64,000 nucleotides of DNA from Sphaerisporangium rufum (GTDB taxonomy: Bacteria > Actinomycetota > Actinomycetes > Streptosporangiales > Streptosporangiaceae), in the NCBI RefSeq assembly GCF_016863395.1, contig NZ_BOOU01000013.1:124001-188000 (forward strand), in the 5' to 3' direction. Below are positions 60,733-64,000 of the stretch, in pieces; position 1 is the first letter of the stretch, and each line of letters begins with the position of its first letter. Under the pieces are notes generated by a model that was not told the DNA's origin, ran no database searches, and was given only the letters and a program-made list of their open reading frames with translations. Made by a program: the position numbers and the translations under genes.

Positions 60733-61844
60733 TTCTGCCCCCTCACTTCGGCTTCGGCGTCCCCGCGCTCCCAGAAGCTCGGGCCCACCGGCACGTTGAA
60801 GTCGCTCTGCGCGACCAGGTAGCCCTCGCCGTCGACCGCGATCGGCAGCTGGGGCAGGGGACGCGCCGCGGGACCGAAGATGACCTTCGCGCCGTCCGCC
60901 GCGTCGAACGTGGACTGGTGACACGGACAGAGGATGTGGTGCGTGGTCTGCTCGTACAGCGCCGCAGGGCAGCCCACGTGGGTGCAGATCTTAGAGTAGG
61001 CGACGATGCCATCATGGGTCCAATTGACATTGGTGCCCGATTTGATGTCCTCTGGCCGGAACTTGATGAGGATCAGCGTCGCCTTGGCCAGCGCGTTCAG
61101 ATCGGTCTCGAAACCGTCCGGCACCACCGACAGGATGCCGCCGGGAGAGTTGAAGTCCGCCGCCCGGATGGGCTCGTTGGTGCCCTCGACCTTCAGCCGC
61201 ATGCCCTTCTTCCACACCGTGTGGCGCAGTGCGGTCTTCGGCAGCGGGCCCATGTCCTTCAGCAGCACCAGCGGCAGCAGGCCGAGCGGCGCCGCGGCCA
61301 GCAGCAGGGTGCGGCGCAGCATCTTGTGCTTGACGAAGCCGCTCTCGTCGGCGCCGCGCAGGAAGGTCTCGGAGATCTCCTCGCGTACCGGGGCGTCGGT
61401 GCTCATCGAGTGCCGCTGCTGCACCAGGTTGTACTTGGGCATGATCAGCCGCACCCACACCACCAGGCCGGCGGCCAGGCTCAGCAGCGCGACGGTCAGC
61501 GAGCCGCCCAGCGCCAGGTTGGACGTCTGGGTGCGGGTGATGTCGCCCACCTGGAAGATCACGTACGAGGCGACGAAGGCCACCGCGGCCAGGAAGGCCA
61601 CCACGAACAGCAGTGAGGCGATGCGCTCACCCTTGCGGGCCGTCGCCGCGTCCGGGAACTTGACCGCCTTGCCGGTGATCGGCTCCTGCGCGCCCGCCGG
61701 CTCGCCGGCGGCCGAGCCGTGGCCGTCGCCGCGCGGCGGGGCCTGCGTGCCGAGCATGGACCGCTGGGCGGCCGGGGCCGGGGTGCCGATGACGCGCCGC
61801 GGCACGCGCTCTTCTTCCGGGGTCTCGTGCGGGTTCTCAGTCAT
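60729..61844 (-). CDS. qcrA: Cytochrome bc1 complex Rieske iron-sulfur subunit
   Basis: 371 residues. A Gly/Ala/Pro-rich N-terminus is followed by three membrane helices (about 75-95, 107-130, 180-200), as in actinobacterial QcrA. The Rieske [2Fe-2S] ligands are CTHVGCPAALYEQ and CPCHQSTFD (about residues 297-320). It overlaps qcrB by 4 nt and qcrC by 8 nt. It shuttles electrons from menaquinol to the QcrC hemes. Confidence 0.96.
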   Translation of the reverse strand: MTENPHETPEEERVPRRVIGTPAPAAQRSMLGTQAPPRGDGHGSAAGEPAGAQEPITGKAVKFPDAATARKGERIASLLFVVAFLAAVAFVASYVIFQVGDITRTQTSNLALGGSLTVALLSLAAGLVVWVRLIMPKYNLVQQRHSMSTDAPVREEISETFLRGADESGFVKHKMLRRTLLLAAAPLGLLPLVLLKDMGPLPKTALRHTVWKKGMRLKVEGTNEPIRAADFNSPGGILSVVPDGFETDLNALAKATLILIKFRPEDIKSGTNVNWTHDGIVAYSKICTHVGCPAALYEQTTHHILCPCHQSTFDAADGAKVIFGPAARPLPQLPIAVDGEGYLVAQSDFNVPVGPSFWERGDAEAEVRGQK

Positions 61845-62688
61845 GGTTGACCTGACGCTTCTTCGCGGTGATCCAGATGGCGGCGAGGACGAGGAGGCTG
61901 ATGCCGGCGATCCACGCGACCAGGCCCTCGGTCACCGGGCCGATCCGGCCGAGGCCGCTGCCGCCCGGGTCCGGCTGCTCGCGGACGCTCACGATGTAGG
62001 CGATCATGTCGCGCTTCTGCTCGGGCGTGATCGTGGTGTCGTTGAAGACCGGCATCGCCTGCGGGCCGGTGGCCATCGCCTCGTAGATCTGGGTGGGGGT
62101 GGCCGGGTTCAGCGGAGGCGCGTACTTGCCGTAGGTGAGGCCGCCGCCGGAGCCGACGAAGTTGTGGCACTGGATGCAGTTCGCCCGGAACAGCTCGCCG
62201 CCCTTGGCCGGGTCGCCCTTGGCCGGGTCGACCGACTCCAGCGACGGCTTGGTCGGCCCGCCGCCGAGCGACTGCACGTACGCCGCGAGCTGGCGGACGG
62301 TGTCGGGGTTGACCCACTCCGGCGCGCGCTTGCGGGGGGCCTGCGGACCGGGGTTGGCCAGCGGCATGCGGCCGCTGGACACCTGGAAGTCGACGGCCGC
62401 GGCGCCCACGCCGATGAGACTCGGGCCCGAGGCGGTGCCCGGCTGCGAGGTGCCCTCGGCGTTGGGGCCGTGGCAGCTCGCGCAGTGCGCCGCGAACAGG
62501 TCCTTGCCCGCCGCGACGTCGTCCGCCCTACCGGAGGCGATCGCCGCGTCGGCCCGGTCGCCTCCGGGCGCGAGCAGGGCGTACACCCCTCCGAGGAGGC
62601 TCAGGGCCAGCAGGAGGACGGCATACCGCGCAAGTGGATGCCGCCTCCGTGCGGTGATCGAGTTCACCGATATCCTCGTTCCGATCAT
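61837..62688 (-). CDS. qcrC: Cytochrome bc1 complex diheme cytochrome c subunit
   Basis: 283 residues. N-terminal membrane anchor ([20 protein letters not shown], about 21-40), two cytochrome c domains with CASCHGP (about residue 72) and CIQCHNF (about 172), and a C-terminal membrane helix ([20 protein letters not shown]). The two covalent hemes replace a soluble cytochrome c and wire bc1 directly to the aa3 oxidase. ATGA overlap with ctaE. Confidence 0.96.
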   Translation of the reverse strand: MIGTRISVNSITARRRHPLARYAVLLLALSLLGGVYALLAPGGDRADAAIASGRADDVAAGKDLFAAHCASCHGPNAEGTSQPGTASGPSLIGVGAAAVDFQVSSGRMPLANPGPQAPRKRAPEWVNPDTVRQLAAYVQSLGGGPTKPSLESVDPAKGDPAKGGELFRANCIQCHNFVGSGGGLTYGKYAPPLNPATPTQIYEAMATGPQAMPVFNDTTITPEQKRDMIAYIVSVREQPDPGGSGLGRIGPVTEGLVAWIAGISLLVLAAIWITAKKRQVNHD

Positions 62689-63311
62689 TTGATGATGTAG
62701 ATGGTCGCGAAGAGGCCGATCCAGACCACGTCGACGAAGTGCCAGTAATAGGACACGACGATCGCGCTGGTCGCCTGCTCATGGGTGAAGCGCTTCGCGG
62801 CGTACGTGCGTCCCAGCATGAACAGGAACGCGATCAGGCCACCGGTCACGTGCAGGCCGTGGAAGCCCGTGGTGAGGTAGAAGACCGAGCCGTAGGCGTT
62901 GGAGGACAGGGTGACGCCCTCCTCCACCAGCTTGTGGTACTCGAACAGCTGCCCGCCGACGAACCAGGCGCCCATCAGGAAGCTGACGATGTACCAGAAG
63001 CGGAGCTTCTTGACCTGGCCCTTCTCGGCGGCCCACACGCCCAGCTGGCACGTCACACTCGACAGGACCAGGACGATCGTGTTGACCAGGGCGAAGGGGA
63101 CGTCGAGCTCGACGCCCTCGGGCATCGTGGGCCAGGCCTTGCCCTGGCCGAGGCTGACCGACCGGATGGTGAAGTACATCGCGAACAGCGCCGCGAAGAA
63201 CATGAGCTCAGAGGACAGCCAGACGATCGTCCCGACGCTGACCAGGTTCGGCCGGCGGGACGAGGGGGCTGTCGTCGTCGTTATTGCGGATGCTGTCGCC
63301 ACGCCCAGCAT
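62685..63311 (-). CDS. ctaE: Cytochrome c oxidase (aa3) subunit III
   Basis: 208 residues from ATG 63311 ([23 protein letters not shown] 63302 is an alternative). Five membrane helices; [50 protein letters not shown] and the final [20 protein letters not shown] match subunit III. It heads ctaE-qcrC-qcrA-qcrB, the standard actinobacterial order, so supercomplex parts are co-expressed. Confidence 0.95.
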   Translation of the reverse strand: MLGVATASAITTTTAPSSRRPNLVSVGTIVWLSSELMFFAALFAMYFTIRSVSLGQGKAWPTMPEGVELDVPFALVNTIVLVLSSVTCQLGVWAAEKGQVKKLRFWYIVSFLMGAWFVGGQLFEYHKLVEEGVTLSSNAYGSVFYLTTGFHGLHVTGGLIAFLFMLGRTYAAKRFTHEQATSAIVVSYYWHFVDVVWIGLFATIYIIK

Positions 63312-63493
63312 TATTGCGGCTCTGTGGGCCGGGTCGCCGCACGACCCCCCGTTAGCGGCCCGGCCCCCCTCGGTAAAGCCGACATAAGCCCGCAACCGCG
63401 GCAAGTGTGGCTGGTCTGGGATTCCGCCGGCGGGGACCGGTAGCATCCGTGGTGACCATACCTCGTCAATCGATAGTGAGCGCGACCGTGAGC

Positions 63494-63892
63494 ATGAGGG
63501 TTCTCGTCTACAGCGACGACGCAAGCACCCGGGAGAAGGTGCGGCTGGCGATCGGGCGGCGCCCGGCGGCCGACGTGCCCGTCGTGGAGATCGTCGAGTG
63601 CGCGACCCAGCCGGCCGCGGTCAAGTGGCTCGACTCCGGCGAGATCGACGTGGCGGTGCTCGACGGCGAGGCGGCCCCGGCCGGCGGCATGGGCATCTGC
63701 CGCCAGGCCAAGGACGAGGTCTACGACTGCCCGCCGGTCTGCCTGATCATCGGGCGGCGGGACGACCGATGGCTCGCCGAGTGGTCCCGGGCCGACGCCG
63801 TCGTCGCCCAGCCGCTGGACCCGATGGCGCTCGCCGAGGCCGTCGCCGGCCTGATGCGCCGCCGTGGGGAGACCCGGCTGACCGCCGGCTGA
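63494..63892 (+). CDS. Degenerate receiver-domain protein
   Basis: 132 residues from ATG 63494 (GTG 63488 possible). A stand-alone CheY-like fold: acidic pair in [10 protein letters not shown], phospho-acceptor candidate Asp in [17 protein letters not shown] (about residue 55), and the last strand [16 protein letters not shown], where the Lys invariant in classical receivers (usually xKPF) is Gln. No output domain follows. Divergent from ctaE (182 bp gap) and conserved at this position in actinomycetes as I recall. It could bind partners without phosphorylation. Bases 63893-64000 show nothing recognisable. Confidence 0.75.
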   Translation: MRVLVYSDDASTREKVRLAIGRRPAADVPVVEIVECATQPAAVKWLDSGEIDVAVLDGEAAPAGGMGICRQAKDEVYDCPPVCLIIGRRDDRWLAEWSRADAVVAQPLDPMALAEAVAGLMRRRGETRLTAG

Positions 63893-64000
63893 GCGGCGCC
63901 GCCCCTCTCCGCAGGGCGGTGCCCGGTGCCGGCGGGCCGTCCGTCCCGCCCGGCCTATCCGCCGGCCGGCCCGCGGCCGCGGGCCGGTCCGTTCTCGCTC

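Overview
The window is very GC-rich (roughly 73-75% by eye). It uses many GTG and some TTG starts, and most gene junctions overlap by 1-8 nt. Gene content is typical of a filamentous actinomycete: glnE near a GlnR-boxed glnA, lipA/lipB beside DUF4191, pspA-pspAA-htpX-pspAB, and ctaCDF facing ctaE-qcrCAB. Gene order matches Streptomycetales/Streptosporangiales chromosomes, and I infer a Streptosporangiales-like (perhaps Thermomonosporaceae) chromosome. The order inference is moderate and the family guess is weak. No tRNA, rRNA, IS element, prophage or CRISPR was seen.

Layout. (1) 1-6912, plus strand: the end of a branched-chain-amino-acid-type ABC ATPase followed by six genes, every junction overlapping: MDR dehydrogenase, MmgE/PrpD protein, isocitrate-lyase-family lyase, isochorismatase-like hydrolase, hydantoinase and Ldh2-family oxidoreductase. 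This looks like an uptake-plus-catabolism operon for an unidentified, probably amide- or ureide-containing compound. (2) 7066-15373, minus strand: OB-fold membrane protein, flotillin and a 1831-residue AAA+ ATPase, a tight three-gene unit of poorly known function. (3) 15635-27294: glnE, an unknown membrane protein, a secreted polysaccharide deacetylase behind a palindrome and long leader, two tiny genes, a divergent MFS/ArsR pair, a PD-(D/E)XK-like protein with a 12-bp repeat, and glnA with a four-box GlnR operator.

(4) 27304-37019, minus strand: methyltransferase, DUF4191, lipA, lipB, peptidase S51, SDR39U1 epimerase, sucB, lpdA, pepA. Lipoate synthesis and attachment sit next to the lipoyl-dependent 2-oxoacid dehydrogenase parts that use it. 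(5) 37099-44007: a YtrA-like GntR repressor with twin operators and its DUF1648 partner, a CPBP protease, cobS/cobU, an aldo-keto reductase, DUF3043. (6) 44242-49674: the actinobacterial Psp envelope-stress operon, an MprF-like DUF2156 protein, a SIMPL protein.

(7) 49740-63892: nadA, erpA, a PfkB (adenosine-kinase-like) sugar kinase, TusA and a cysteine desulfurase, ctaC-ctaD-ctaF, an L,D-transpeptidase, then convergent ctaE-qcrC-qcrA-qcrB, and a degenerate receiver-domain protein. This encodes the bc1-aa3 respiratory supercomplex next to genes for sulfur mobilisation and Fe-S delivery. Two themes run across the window: short tandem repeats placed in linkers, tails or gene ends (at least eight arrays), and several clean palindromic operators or terminators that can be read directly from the sequence.
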